A DNA stretch of 64,000 bases, taken from positions 1,612,001 to 1,676,000 of the forward strand of contig NZ_CP064655.1 of NCBI RefSeq assembly GCF_018141525.1. The letters are read 5' to 3'. Under the pieces are notes generated by a model that saw only the letters and a program-made list of their open reading frames with translations, was not told the origin of the DNA and did not search any database. The position numbers were made by a program, and so were the translations under genes. Source of the stretch: Miltoncostaea marina (GTDB taxonomy: Bacteria > Actinomycetota > Thermoleophilia > Miltoncostaeales > Miltoncostaeaceae). Within the stretch, counting starts at the first letter, position 1, and each line of letters opens with the position of its first letter. Below are positions 22,914 through 31,824 of this stretch, piece by piece.

Positions 22914-24992
22914 TCAGTCCAGGAACGGGATGATGAGCAGGGCGACGATGTTCGCCACCTTGATCATCGGGTTGACGGCCGGGCCGGCGGTGTCCTTGTA
23001 GGGGTCGCCGACCGTGTCGCCGGTCACCGCCGCCTTGTGGGCGACGGAGCCCTTCCCGCCGTGGTGGCCGTCCTCGATCATCTTCTTGGCGTTGTCCCAG
23101 GCGCCGCCGCCGGAGGTCATCGAGATCGCGACGAAGATGCCGGTCACGATGACGCCGAGCAGCAGGCCCCCGAGCATCTCGCGGCCGTTGCTGACCCCGA
23201 AGATGAACGCGGTGACGATCGGGAACAGGATCGGGATCGCCGCCGGCAGCAGCATCTCGCGCTGCGCCGAGGCGGTCACGATGCGCACGCAGCGGGCGTA
23301 GTCCGGCCGCTCGGTGCCCTCCATGATGCCGGGGTGCTCGCGGAACTGGCGGCGCACCTCCTCCACCACCTGCCCGCCGGCCTTGCCGACCGCCTCCATG
23401 GAGTAGGCGGCGAAGAGGAACGGCATCATGCCGCCGATGAACAGCCCGATCACGATGAACGGGTTGATGAGGCTGAAGTCGACCACCGTGCCGGGGTCGA
23501 TGACCGCCCCCAGCTCCTCGACGTAGGAGACGAACAGCACCACGGCCGCCAGGCCGGCCGAGCCGATCGCGTAGCCCTTCGTCACGGCCTTGGTGGTGTT
23601 GCCGACCGCGTCGAGCGGGTCGGTGATGGCGCGCACGCCCTCGGGCAGCTCGGCCATCTCGGCGATGCCGCCGGCGTTGTCGGTGATCGGGCCGAAGGCG
23701 TCGAGCGCCACGACCACGCCCGCCATCGAGAGCATCGCCATCACGGCCACGCCGATGCCGTAGAAGCCGCCGAGCTCGTACGAGCCCGCGATCGCCAGGC
23801 CGATCACCACGATCGGCGCGGCGGTGGCCTTCAGGCCGACGGCGAGGCCGGCGATGATGTTGGTCGCGTCGCCGGTCTCCGACGCCCGCGCGATCTTCTT
23901 CACCGGCGGCCACAGGGTGCCCGTGAAGTACTCCGTGATCGCCACGAGGGCGATGGTCACGCCGATGCCGATGACCGCGCACCAGAAGTAGTCGAGCCAC
24001 TCGCCGGCGCCCTCGACCACCTCGGCGCCGTCCATCAGCCAGTAGGTGACCGGCAGGAAGCCCGCGATCGCGAGCAGCGCGGCGACGCCGAGCCCGGTGT
24101 AGAGGGCCCCCGTGACCGAGCCGTTCGGCCCCACCCGCACGAACCAGGTGCCGATGATCGACGCGATGATCGACACGCCGCCCAGGGCGAGCGGGTAGAT
24201 CAGCGCGTTGGCGAAGTCGGCGAGGAAGAGCGAGCCGAGGAACATGACCGCCACGGTGGTGACCGCGTAGGTCTCGAACAGGTCGGCCGCCATGCCGGCG
24301 CAGTCGCCGACGTTGTCGCCCACGTTGTCGGCGATCACCGCCGGGTTGCGCGGGTCGTCCTCGGGGATGCCGGCCTCGACCTTGCCCACGAGGTCGGCGC
24401 CCACGTCGGCGCCCTTCGTGAAGATGCCGCCGCCGAGGCGGGCGAACACGCTGATCAGGCTCGAGCCGAAGGCCAGGCCGACGAGCGGCAGGACGTCGTC
24501 GGACCCCTCGCCCAGCACGAGGAAGTAGCCGGCCACCGACAGCAGGCCGAGGCCCACCACCAGCAGGCCGGTCACGGCGCCGCCCTTGAACGCGACCCCG
24601 AGGGCCGGCGAGAGGCCGTGCTTGGCGGCCTCGGCCGTGCGCACGTTGGTGCGCACCGAGACGTTCATGCCGATGAAGCCGGCCGCGGCCGAGGCCACGG
24701 CGCCGATCAGGAAGCCGATCGCCGCCTTCCACCCCAGCAGGTTCGAGTCGACCGCCTCGCCGAGGAGGCCGATGAGCACGAAGAGGACGGCGGCGACGCC
24801 GGCGATGATCGTGTACTGGCGCGTGAGGTAGGCCTGCGCGCCCTCCTGCACCGCCTTCGCGATCGCGCGCATGCGCTCGTCGCCGGTCGGCTGCTTGAGG
24901 AGATAGACCGTGAGCCCGATGCCGTAGGCAACGGCCAGCAGGCCGATGACCACAGCGAGCCATGTTGTGTTGTCCGACAAGAAGTCGGCCAC
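22914..24992 (-). CDS. hppA: Membrane-bound proton-translocating pyrophosphatase, K+-independent type
   Basis: 692 residues, about 16 transmembrane segments. It hydrolyses pyrophosphate and pumps H+ across the membrane. Motifs: [20 protein letters not shown] and [19 protein letters not shown] (substrate and Mg sites), [12 protein letters not shown], and near the C-terminus [17 protein letters not shown]. The segment [16 protein letters not shown] has Lys where K+-dependent enzymes have Ala, so the K+-independent H+ class is expected. GTG 24992 was chosen for its GGAGGG six bases upstream and because [17 protein letters not shown] begins the first helix. Ends beside a hairpin terminator. Confidence 0.95.
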   Translation of the reverse strand: MADFLSDNTTWLAVVIGLLAVAYGIGLTVYLLKQPTGDERMRAIAKAVQEGAQAYLTRQYTIIAGVAAVLFVLIGLLGEAVDSNLLGWKAAIGFLIGAVASAAAGFIGMNVSVRTNVRTAEAAKHGLSPALGVAFKGGAVTGLLVVGLGLLSVAGYFLVLGEGSDDVLPLVGLAFGSSLISVFARLGGGIFTKGADVGADLVGKVEAGIPEDDPRNPAVIADNVGDNVGDCAGMAADLFETYAVTTVAVMFLGSLFLADFANALIYPLALGGVSIIASIIGTWFVRVGPNGSVTGALYTGLGVAALLAIAGFLPVTYWLMDGAEVVEGAGEWLDYFWCAVIGIGVTIALVAITEYFTGTLWPPVKKIARASETGDATNIIAGLAVGLKATAAPIVVIGLAIAGSYELGGFYGIGVAVMAMLSMAGVVVALDAFGPITDNAGGIAEMAELPEGVRAITDPLDAVGNTTKAVTKGYAIGSAGLAAVVLFVSYVEELGAVIDPGTVVDFSLINPFIVIGLFIGGMMPFLFAAYSMEAVGKAGGQVVEEVRRQFREHPGIMEGTERPDYARCVRIVTASAQREMLLPAAIPILFPIVTAFIFGVSNGREMLGGLLLGVIVTGIFVAISMTSGGGAWDNAKKMIEDGHHGGKGSVAHKAAVTGDTVGDPYKDTAGPAVNPMIKVANIVALLIIPFLD

Positions 24993-25180
24993 GTCGCTCC
25001 CTCCGAGATCGGTTGGCGAGCGCACACCCCGGCCCACCGGGCCGAGACGCTCCGGTTTTGCTGTGGCTCGCGCCTCGACGGGAGAACGCTGCGCCGTACG
25101 CGGCGGTTTTCTACCACACCGCCCCGGACGTTGTGCCGATCATCACGCGCGTCCACGGCCCGCCGCGGCGGGCCGTGGGC

Positions 25181-25666
25181 TCAGGTGGCGGCGCCGCCCC
25201 CCGGCCTCGGGGTGCCCGGCGGCACCCACAGGCGCGACGCCGGGTCGGGCGCCGGCCGGCCCCGAGGCGCCTCGCCCCCGGGCGGCGGCGATCCGGCCCC
25301 GGGCGGCGGGGTGCCGCCACCCTGGTCGCCGCCGGCGGGCGGCTCCTCCACGGCGCGGGCGTACGCCATCTGCAGCACGGCCAGCGGCTCGCGGAACGGC
25401 CGCACCTGCGCGGCGCCGAGCTCGCGCTCGGCCACCTCGAGCAGCGCGCGCAGGGCCTCGATCGCCTGGCGGGCCTGGGTCAGGTCGCGGGCCTCGTCGC
25501 GCGTCGGCCCCATGCCGAGCCGGATGCCCGCCATGTCGATGAACGTCGCCATCGACTGCAGCAGCACGTCCCGCACCGGCGTGCGCGCGAGCCGCTCGGC
25601 CATCATCGCCGCGAGCTCCTCCGGGCTGGGCGCGGCGCCGGCGCCCTGCGGCTGGTCGGTGCTCAT
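25181..25666 (-). CDS. DUF1844-like protein
   Basis: 161 residues. VLLQSMATFIDMAGIRLGM, then EARDLTQARQAIEALRALLEVAE and a C-terminal helix before AYARA match the small helical DUF1844 family. The last 60 residues are Pro/Gly-rich and disordered. ATG overlaps the stop of the ligase gene (ATGA). In many actinobacteria DUF1844 genes lie near translation genes; no such link here. Function unknown. Confidence 0.7.
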   Translation of the reverse strand: MSTDQPQGAGAAPSPEELAAMMAERLARTPVRDVLLQSMATFIDMAGIRLGMGPTRDEARDLTQARQAIEALRALLEVAERELGAAQVRPFREPLAVLQMAYARAVEEPPAGGDQGGGTPPPGAGSPPPGGEAPRGRPAPDPASRLWVPPGTPRPGGGAAT

Positions 25667-26856
25667 GCCGCCCCCGCGGGGGTCGCCACGACCTCCTCGG
25701 CCGAGCGGCGGGTGCGCTCGACGTTCTCGGCGTGCATCGCGCGCGGGTCGCCGAGCGCCTCCAGCCGCTCGATCTGCCGCATGGCCCCGTTGCCCTCGGC
25801 CAGCATGCGCCGCACGCCGGCGATGTGGGGCTCGATGCCGAGGGGGCCGTGCACGTGGGCCGACCAGTCGATCAGCTCCTCGATGGCCGTCGTCGTCGGA
25901 CGCTCGATGCCGCGGTCGAGATCGATGAGCCTGCCCTCCAGTCCGTTGCGCTGGGCGCGCCAGATGTTCTCCTCGATGAGGCCGGTCGGGTGCGCGGGCA
26001 GCGGCCGGCCCGCGTCCGCGTCGGCGGCGAAGGCCGCGACGCAGGCGAGCGCCATCGCCCCCAGGGCGAGCGCGTCGGCCATCTCGGTCTGGCCGTCGCA
26101 GATGCGCACCTCGACGGTGCCGAAGCTCAGATGCGGCCGCACGCTCCACCAGATCTGCGTGCCCTCCACGATGGAGCCGGTGCGCTCCAGCATGCCGACG
26201 AAGGCCGCGTACTCGTCCCAGTCGCGATAGGGGTCGGGCACGCCGCAGCGCGGAAAGCTCTTCGTGAAGACCTGGGTGCGCGTGGAGTGCAGCCGGGTGG
26301 CCCGTCCCAGGTAGACGGCGCTGTTGGCCGACAGGGCGAGCAGCTCGGGCAGCACGCTGCGCATCGCGGTCGAGACGGCCACGGCGCGGTCGGCCCCGCG
26401 CACGCCGACGTGCAGGTGCAGCGACCAGGTGTTGTTGGTCCACGCGATGTACCCGAGCTCGCCCTCGACGCGCCGGTAGTGCGGCGTGTCGATGATGCGC
26501 TGCTCCTGCCAGGGGCTGAACGGGTGGACGCCCGAGACGCCGAGCGCGATGCCCAGCCGGTCGGCGAGCGCCAGCGTGGCCAGCCGGCCCTCCACCAGCT
26601 CGCGACCCGCGTCGGCGTAGGTGGCGTGCGCGCGGGTCTTGAACTCCACCTCGCTCGCGATCAGCTCGCCCGCCAGGCGCCCGCGCAGCGGCTCCTCGGC
26701 GGCCGCCATAAGCTCCTCGTAGCGGTTCGTCAGCGCGAGCGTCGCCGGGTCGAGGAGCTGGTACTCCTCCTCGATGCCGATCGTGAAGTCGGTCGACTCC
26801 TCGAACCGCTCGCGCGCGCCGGACAGGACGCCGGGAAGGGAGTCGCCGTGGGCCAT
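25663..26856 (-). CDS. YbdK-type carboxylate-amine ligase (GCS2 family)
   Basis: 397 residues. The glutamate-cysteine-ligase fold is shown by FTIGIEEEYQLLDP, ELIASEVEFKTRAHATYADAGREL, GVSGVHPFSPW, NTWSLHLHVGVRG, FTKSFPRCGVPDPYRDWDEY, SIVEGTQIWWSVRPHLSFGTVEVRICD and ENIWRAQRNGLEG. Proteins of this branch are ATP-dependent carboxylate-amine ligases with weak glutamate-cysteine ligase activity; the real substrate is open. ATG 26856 was chosen because TAGACT (26870-26865) ends eight bases before it, leaving no room for a start further upstream. Confidence 0.9.
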   Translation of the reverse strand: MAHGDSLPGVLSGARERFEESTDFTIGIEEEYQLLDPATLALTNRYEELMAAAEEPLRGRLAGELIASEVEFKTRAHATYADAGRELVEGRLATLALADRLGIALGVSGVHPFSPWQEQRIIDTPHYRRVEGELGYIAWTNNTWSLHLHVGVRGADRAVAVSTAMRSVLPELLALSANSAVYLGRATRLHSTRTQVFTKSFPRCGVPDPYRDWDEYAAFVGMLERTGSIVEGTQIWWSVRPHLSFGTVEVRICDGQTEMADALALGAMALACVAAFAADADAGRPLPAHPTGLIEENIWRAQRNGLEGRLIDLDRGIERPTTTAIEELIDWSAHVHGPLGIEPHIAGVRRMLAEGNGAMRQIERLEALGDPRAMHAENVERTRRSAEEVVATPAGAA

Positions 26857-26864
26857 CCAGGGCG

Positions 26865-26870
26865 AGTCTA
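26865..26870 (-). promoter_or_regulatory. -10 box of a probable leaderless promoter for the GCS2-family gene
   Basis: TAGACT on the minus strand, eight bases before ATG 26856. The identical hexamer precedes the M20 peptidase gene. Confidence 0.5.
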
Positions 26871-26911
26871 GCAACGCCCCGCCGGCCCCCGACCTGCCGC
26901 CGGGACCCCCG

Positions 26912-27538
26912 TCAGGAGAGGTAGAAGTACAGCGCGTGCAGCAGCTCGACCGCGGGGCTCGAGGTGTGCACGGTCACGTCGGACGGCACGGTGAGCAGGG
27001 CGTCCGAGTAGTTGAAGATGATCTTCACCCCCGCGGCGACCAGGTCGTCGGCCACCTCCTGGGCGGCCGCGCCCGGCACGGCGAGCACGCCGACCATCAC
27101 CCCGTCGTCGCCGGCCACGACGTCGGGCAGCTCCCGGTAGTGACGCACCGGGATGTCGGCGAGCGTCGTGCCAACGCGCTCGGGGTCGACGTCGAAGATC
27201 GCGGAGATGCGGAAGCCGTGGTCGGCGAAGACGCCCGAGGTGGCGATGGCGGCGCCGAGGTTGCCGGCGCCGAACAGGGCGATGTTGTGCTGGCCCGACG
27301 TGCGCAGGATCTTGCGGATCTGCTCGATCAGCGAGTCGATGTCGTACCCGACGCCCCGCTTGCCGAACTTGCCGAAGCCGGACAGGTCGCGGCGGATCTG
27401 CGTCGGATTGACGTTCGTGTACTCGGAGATCGCCTGCGACGAGATGCTGGTCTTGCCCATCTTCTTGGCCTGGGTCAGGACCTGGAGATAGCGCGAGAGG
27501 CGTGCGGCGACCCCCAGCGTCAGACGATCGGTGGCCAT
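26912..27538 (-). CDS. rex: Redox-sensing transcriptional repressor Rex
   Basis: 208 residues. N-terminal winged helix (AARLSRYLQVLTQAKKMGKTSISSQAISEYTNVNPTQIRRDLS split over helices) and C-terminal Rossmann domain (ALFGAGNLGAAIATS, ISAIFDVDPERVG). Rex senses the NADH/NAD+ ratio and represses respiratory and fermentative genes, of which pta-ackA further along the window are plausible examples. A Rex-box-like palindrome lies 30 bp upstream, suggesting autoregulation. Confidence 0.95.
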   Translation of the reverse strand: MATDRLTLGVAARLSRYLQVLTQAKKMGKTSISSQAISEYTNVNPTQIRRDLSGFGKFGKRGVGYDIDSLIEQIRKILRTSGQHNIALFGAGNLGAAIATSGVFADHGFRISAIFDVDPERVGTTLADIPVRHYRELPDVVAGDDGVMVGVLAVPGAAAQEVADDLVAAGVKIIFNYSDALLTVPSDVTVHTSSPAVELLHALYFYLS

Positions 27539-27567
27539 GGGCCCGGATTCCCTTGGACGCGAGGACT

Positions 27568-27585
27568 TTGTGACAGCTTGGTCAA
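27568..27585. promoter_or_regulatory. Candidate Rex operator
   Basis: TTGTGACAGCTTGGTCAA, an imperfect palindrome 30 bp before the rex ATG. The left half TTGTGA equals the Rex consensus half-site; the right half (TTGACC in reverse) is degenerate. No other such site was seen in the window. Confidence 0.5.
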
Positions 27586-27647
27586 TCTACGCCCCGGCGG
27601 CGGTCGTCCGCAAGAGCACAAGCGGGTGACGAAATTCCCGGCCCTGG

Positions 27648-30317
27648 TCAGCCGAGCCGGAAGGGCGCGCTCTGCCGCCGCAGCCGCGTGCCGTCGCCCG
27701 CCGACGCCGTCACGCGCAGGCGGTAGCGCCCCGCGGGCACGTCGAGCCCCGAGGCGAGCCGGCGGGCCACGAGGAACCGGTACGTGCCCGCGGGCCAGGA
27801 GGCGTCCTGCTCGCCGCCGGCCACGGGCAGCGGCGCCCCGCCGGCGGCGGGCACCAGCGCCAGCCGCACCCCGTGGACGCGGGCGCTCACCAGGCGGGCG
27901 CCCGCGCGCCGCAGCAGGCCCAGGCGCACCCGCACCTCGGCCAGGCCGCCGTCGGCGCGCACCTCCGGGCGGCCCAGCGCGTCCCGCCGCCCCCCGGCCG
28001 GCCGGAGCGGCACGACGGGCACCCGCGCGGCGACGGCGCCCGCGTCGTCGAGCAACACGAGATGGCCCGAGGTGGCGTCCGGCAGGCGCAGCGTCACGGC
28101 CCGCCGGCCGCCCGCGGGCACCGTGATCCGCGACGTGAGCACGGCCTCCCCGGCGCCGGCGCCGGGGTCGAGCAGCAGCTCGTAGTCGCCGCCGCCCCCG
28201 GTGAGGTCGCTGAGCACGATCCGGGCGCGGGCCTCGCCGCGCGTGGCGCGGGTGGCCACGACGGCGGGCTCCACCCGCACCGCCCCCCCGGCCGGGAGCG
28301 CCGCCACGCCGCCGCCCTGACGCTCGAGCGGGACGCCGCCGAGCGGCCGGCCGGCCTGCACGAGCAGCGAGTGGACGGCCCGCGGGCCGAGCTCGGGCCG
28401 CTCGACGCGCAGCCGCAGCGCGATCGCGGCCACCTCCGCCGCCGCGGCGCTCGTGCCGGTGAGCGGCGCCGTGGCGTGCCGGCCGTCCGGGCCGCGGCCC
28501 GGCCAGGCCGCCTCGCGGTCGACCGCGGGCGCCACCAGGTCGGGCTTCGGGCGCCCGTCGAGGGTCGGCCCCCACGACGAGAAGGAGGCGACCCCCGGCG
28601 CGGCCGCCGCCGTGGCGCGCGGGCGCAGGGCGACGCGCAGGTCGCCGCTGCGGGCGAGCAGGCGCGCCAGCGCGGCGCCCTGGGCGCGGCCCATCCCCAC
28701 CACCGGCAGGGGCAGCCCCGACGACCCGGGGATCGCCGGGAACGCGCCGTCGCCGTCCTCGTCCCACACCGCGATCGCGGCCGCCCCGGCGGCCGCCGCC
28801 CGGCCGGCGGTCTCGGCGATCGGCGCCCCGCCGCGCGCGACGACCACCAGCGCCCCCTCGACGGCGCTCGTGCCGTCCGGCCGCGCGAAGTCCTCGGGCG
28901 CGCCGCCCTGCGCCACGCCGGCCTCGTCGCGCAGCACCACGACCGGCAGCGCGCGGTCGTCGGGCTGCGGGCCCATCAGCGGCAGCGGGCCGAGGCGCGC
29001 GCCCGCGGGGCCGAGCCGGGCCTCCAGGTCGGCCGTGCGGGGCGTCGCGGGCGCGGCGACCCCGCCCACCGCGATCACCGTCGGGCCGGCCGCCGGGCCG
29101 CCGACCGACCCCGGTCGCGTGAACGTGGGCCCGTCGTTGCCCGCCGGGGCCACGACGGTGGCCCCCACCCGGTCCGCCGCGGCCACGGCCGCGGCGACGG
29201 GGTCCTCCCCCGCCCCCTCGAAGCCGGCCGCCAGGCCGAGCAGCACGACCTCGGCCGCGTCGTCGGTGGCGCCGTCGCCGTCCGGGTCGACCGCCCGCTC
29301 GAGCGCCGCCAGCACCCGGTCGGTGCGCGCCAGCGGCCGCAGCCGGCCGCCGACCGGCTCGCGCGACACCACCCGGTAGGCGAGCAGGCGCGGCACGTCG
29401 GCGGGCGCGAGGCCCGCGAGCGCGGCGGAGCGCAGCACGAGGCTCGCCATCTGGGTGCCGTGGGCCTCTGCGGCCGGGTCGGCCGGGTCGGGCGACGGGT
29501 CGGCGTCCCCGTCCACCAGGTCGGCGCCCCCGATCACCGGGAACGTCGGCCCCATCCCGCCCCCGAGCCACGGGTGCGAGACGTCCACCCCGGCGTCGAT
29601 GAGGGCGATGTGGGCCGGGCCCTCGGCGGCCCCCGGGGCGTCCGTGCCGATCGGCGTCGACGGCTCGCGCCGATCGGCGTCGACGGCGCCGTCGGTGCCC
29701 TCGGGCGCGTCGGCGGGGTCCGTGCCGATCGGCGTCGACCGCTCGTGCCAATTGGCGTCGACCCCCTCGCCGGGCGCCTCGGGCCCCTCGGCCCGGGCCG
29801 GGGCGAGGAAGCCGACCGGGACGACCCCGATCACGTCGGACAGGGCGGCCAGCGCCTCGAGCCGGCCGGCCGGCAGGGTGACGGCCACGGCGTTGACCAG
29901 CACCCGGTAGCGGAAGGTCACCGTGGCGCCGAGGCTCTCGAGGATCGGCACCAGCCGCTCCTGGCGCTCGGCGACGGCCCGGGCGGCGGCGGCGCGGTCG
30001 CCCGGGTCGGCGGCGGCCGCCGGCTCGCCGGACAGCAGCAGGATCACCGTCTCGGCGTCGCCCGGCGTCGGCAGCTGTGGGGCGCGGAAGGCCTCGAGGG
30101 TGTCGCGCCAGGCGCCGGCGGCCAGCAGGCCGGCGGCCGCGGGGGCCTGCGCGGACGGCGGGGCGAGGGCCGCCGCGGCGGCGGCGGCCGGGCGGCGGGC
30201 CTCCGCGGCGCCCGCGCCGTCGTCCCGGGCGTAGGCGATCGCGGGCGCCATGAGCGCGGCGGCGCCGATCGCGCCGATCGCGACCTGGGCCCGCCGGCGC
30301 GGACGCCGCGCGCTCAC
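27648..30317 (-). CDS. Large secreted subtilisin-family (S8) serine protease
   Basis: 889 residues. Arg-rich N-terminus plus hydrophobic signal (VAIGAIGAAALMAPAIAYA), an inhibitor-like prodomain (about 100-180), a linker built from a palindromic DNA repeat (about 185-225), then the catalytic domain with Asp (ALIDAGVDVSHP), His (EAHGTQMASLV), oxyanion Asn (APAGNDGPT) and Ser (LTGTSAAAAEVAA). A PA-like insert lies between His/Asn and Ser, and beta-sandwich domains follow. All catalytic residues are intact. Translated from GTG 30317 that overlaps the tsaD stop, an unusual operon position for an exported protease. Confidence 0.9.
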   Translation of the reverse strand: MSARRPRRRAQVAIGAIGAAALMAPAIAYARDDGAGAAEARRPAAAAAAALAPPSAQAPAAAGLLAAGAWRDTLEAFRAPQLPTPGDAETVILLLSGEPAAAADPGDRAAAARAVAERQERLVPILESLGATVTFRYRVLVNAVAVTLPAGRLEALAALSDVIGVVPVGFLAPARAEGPEAPGEGVDANWHERSTPIGTDPADAPEGTDGAVDADRREPSTPIGTDAPGAAEGPAHIALIDAGVDVSHPWLGGGMGPTFPVIGGADLVDGDADPSPDPADPAAEAHGTQMASLVLRSAALAGLAPADVPRLLAYRVVSREPVGGRLRPLARTDRVLAALERAVDPDGDGATDDAAEVVLLGLAAGFEGAGEDPVAAAVAAADRVGATVVAPAGNDGPTFTRPGSVGGPAAGPTVIAVGGVAAPATPRTADLEARLGPAGARLGPLPLMGPQPDDRALPVVVLRDEAGVAQGGAPEDFARPDGTSAVEGALVVVARGGAPIAETAGRAAAAGAAAIAVWDEDGDGAFPAIPGSSGLPLPVVGMGRAQGAALARLLARSGDLRVALRPRATAAAAPGVASFSSWGPTLDGRPKPDLVAPAVDREAAWPGRGPDGRHATAPLTGTSAAAAEVAAIALRLRVERPELGPRAVHSLLVQAGRPLGGVPLERQGGGVAALPAGGAVRVEPAVVATRATRGEARARIVLSDLTGGGGDYELLLDPGAGAGEAVLTSRITVPAGGRRAVTLRLPDATSGHLVLLDDAGAVAARVPVVPLRPAGGRRDALGRPEVRADGGLAEVRVRLGLLRRAGARLVSARVHGVRLALVPAAGGAPLPVAGGEQDASWPAGTYRFLVARRLASGLDVPAGRYRLRVTASAGDGTRLRRQSAPFRLG
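29644..29763. repeat. 23-bp-step palindromic repeat, locus B, translated inside the subtilase
   Basis: Cores CCGATCGG at 29647 and 29670, CCGATCGG at 29725 and CCAATTGG at 29748: two pairs with an exact 23-bp step, 78 bp apart. On the minus strand they add the repeated peptide VDAxxxExSTPIGTD to the linker between prodomain and catalytic domain. Confidence 0.8.
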
Positions 30318-31336
30318 GCCGCGATGCCCCCCGGCGGGGCGGTCGCCACCGCGTCGAGGCCGAGGTAATCGGGCCAGGGCACCTCGTCGGTGAACTGGGC
30401 GGCCGCGCCGATCATCGCCGCGTTGTCGGTGCAGAGGGAGCGGTCGGGCACCGCGACGCGCAGGCCGGCCCGCTCGGCGCCCTCGGCGACGAGCGCGCGC
30501 AGGCGGCCGTTGGCGGCCACGCCGCCGCCGAGGGCGACGGTCGGCACGCCCTCCTCGACGGCCGCCGCGATCAGCCGGTCGGCCAGGGGCCGCACCACGG
30601 CCTCCTGGTACGACGCCGCCAGGTCGGCGCGCTCGGCGTCGCCGAGCGGCTCGCCGTCGCGCTCCCGGACGACGTAGAGCAGCGAGGTCTTGACGCCGGC
30701 GAACGAGAAGTCGCGCACGCCGGCGCCGCGCAGCGCGACGGGGAAGGCGTGCGCGGCGCGGTCGCCGCCTGACGCGAGGCGCTCGAGGGCGGGCCCCCCG
30801 GGGTAGCCGAGGCCGAGCAGGCGCGCGCCCTTGTCGATCGCCTCGCCCGCCGCGTCGTCGATCGTCTGCCCCAGCAGGACCGGCGCGCGCAGATCGCGCA
30901 CGAGGTCGAGGCGGGTGTGCCCGCCGGAGGCCACCAGGCTCACGAAGGGCGGGTCGAGGGCGACCGGATCCAGCCAGGACGCCGCGATGTGCCCGTGGAT
31001 GTGGTCGACCATCAGCAGGGGCTTTCGCGCCGCGTAGGCGATCGCCTTCGCCGTCGCCACGCCGATGAGGAGCGCGCCGATCAGGCCCGGCCGCTGGGTG
31101 ACCGCGACTGCCCGCACGTCGGCCAGCGCGAGACCGGCCGCGGCGAGCGCCTCGTCGACGACCCCGTTGACCGTGCCCAGGTGGTGGCGCGCGGCCACCT
31201 CGGGGACGACGCCGCCGTACGGCGCGTGCATCTCGGCCTGCGAGGCGACCACGTTCGAGCGGATGCGCCGCCCCTCGACGACGGCGGCCGCCGTCTCGTC
31301 GCACGAGGTCTCGATTGCCAGGATCGGCCCGTTCAC
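30314..31336 (-). CDS. tsaD: tRNA N6-adenosine threonylcarbamoyltransferase
   Basis: 340 residues. Transfers the threonylcarbamoyl group to A37 of ANN-decoding tRNAs with TsaB and TsaE. Shows LAIETSCDETAAAVV, the metal-binding HIHGH, the nucleotide-binding SGGHTRL and GGGVAANGRLR. GTG start overlaps the rimI stop (GTGA); the stop overlaps the subtilase start. Part of the compact udg-tsaE-tsaB-rimI-tsaD operon. Confidence 0.96.
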   Translation of the reverse strand: MNGPILAIETSCDETAAAVVEGRRIRSNVVASQAEMHAPYGGVVPEVAARHHLGTVNGVVDEALAAAGLALADVRAVAVTQRPGLIGALLIGVATAKAIAYAARKPLLMVDHIHGHIAASWLDPVALDPPFVSLVASGGHTRLDLVRDLRAPVLLGQTIDDAAGEAIDKGARLLGLGYPGGPALERLASGGDRAAHAFPVALRGAGVRDFSFAGVKTSLLYVVRERDGEPLGDAERADLAASYQEAVVRPLADRLIAAAVEEGVPTVALGGGVAANGRLRALVAEGAERAGLRVAVPDRSLCTDNAAMIGAAAQFTDEVPWPDYLGLDAVATAPPGGIAA

Positions 31337-31824
31337 GTGTACGCGTCCTCCGGTCCGCCGCCGCGCCACATGATGATCGCGTCCTCCCCGTTGTCCGAGT
31401 AGTACCCCGGGCGGAGCCCGTGCTCCATGAAGCCCTTGCGCCGGTACAGGTTGATCGCGGTGCCGTTGGAGACGCGGACCTCCAGGGTGAACCCGAGGTG
31501 CGCGCGCCGCCCGGCCCGCTCGAAGAGCACGTCCAGCATCCTGCCCGCGATGCCCTGGCGCCGGTGCGCCTCGCGCACGCAGACGTTGAGGATGTGCCAC
31601 ACGTCCGCGTACCGCGACACCATGACGTACCCCAGGATGTCGCCGCCGCGGTCGGCCACGAGGTCGATGGTGCCGGGCCGGCCGAGCTCCGACACGAACA
31701 TCGACCGGGTCCACGGCGTGGCCGAGGTCGCGGTCTCGATGGCGACCACCTGGGGGACGTCCCCGAGCCGCATCTCGCGGATCTTCACGCGCGGCTCGGG
31801 CGGCGGGCGCTTGCCCCGCGGCAC
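31333..31824 (-). CDS. rimI: Ribosomal-protein-alanine N-acetyltransferase-like RimI
   Basis: 163 residues. GNAT fold with the acetyl-CoA loop REAHRRQGIAGRMLDVLFE, strand DVWHILNVCV and the C-terminal NLYRRKGFMEHGLRPGYYSDNGEDAIIMW, which is the RimI signature. GTG start shares one base with the tsaB stop (TAGTG). Position between tsaB and tsaD is the usual one for rimI in bacteria. Confidence 0.92.
   Translation of the reverse strand: MPRGKRPPPEPRVKIREMRLGDVPQVVAIETATSATPWTRSMFVSELGRPGTIDLVADRGGDILGYVMVSRYADVWHILNVCVREAHRRQGIAGRMLDVLFERAGRRAHLGFTLEVRVSNGTAINLYRRKGFMEHGLRPGYYSDNGEDAIIMWRGGGPEDAYT

Noticed and set aside
26857-26874. Upstream start of the GCS2-family ligase at 26874
   Set aside because: It overlaps the TAGACT box that fits a leaderless start at ATG 26856.
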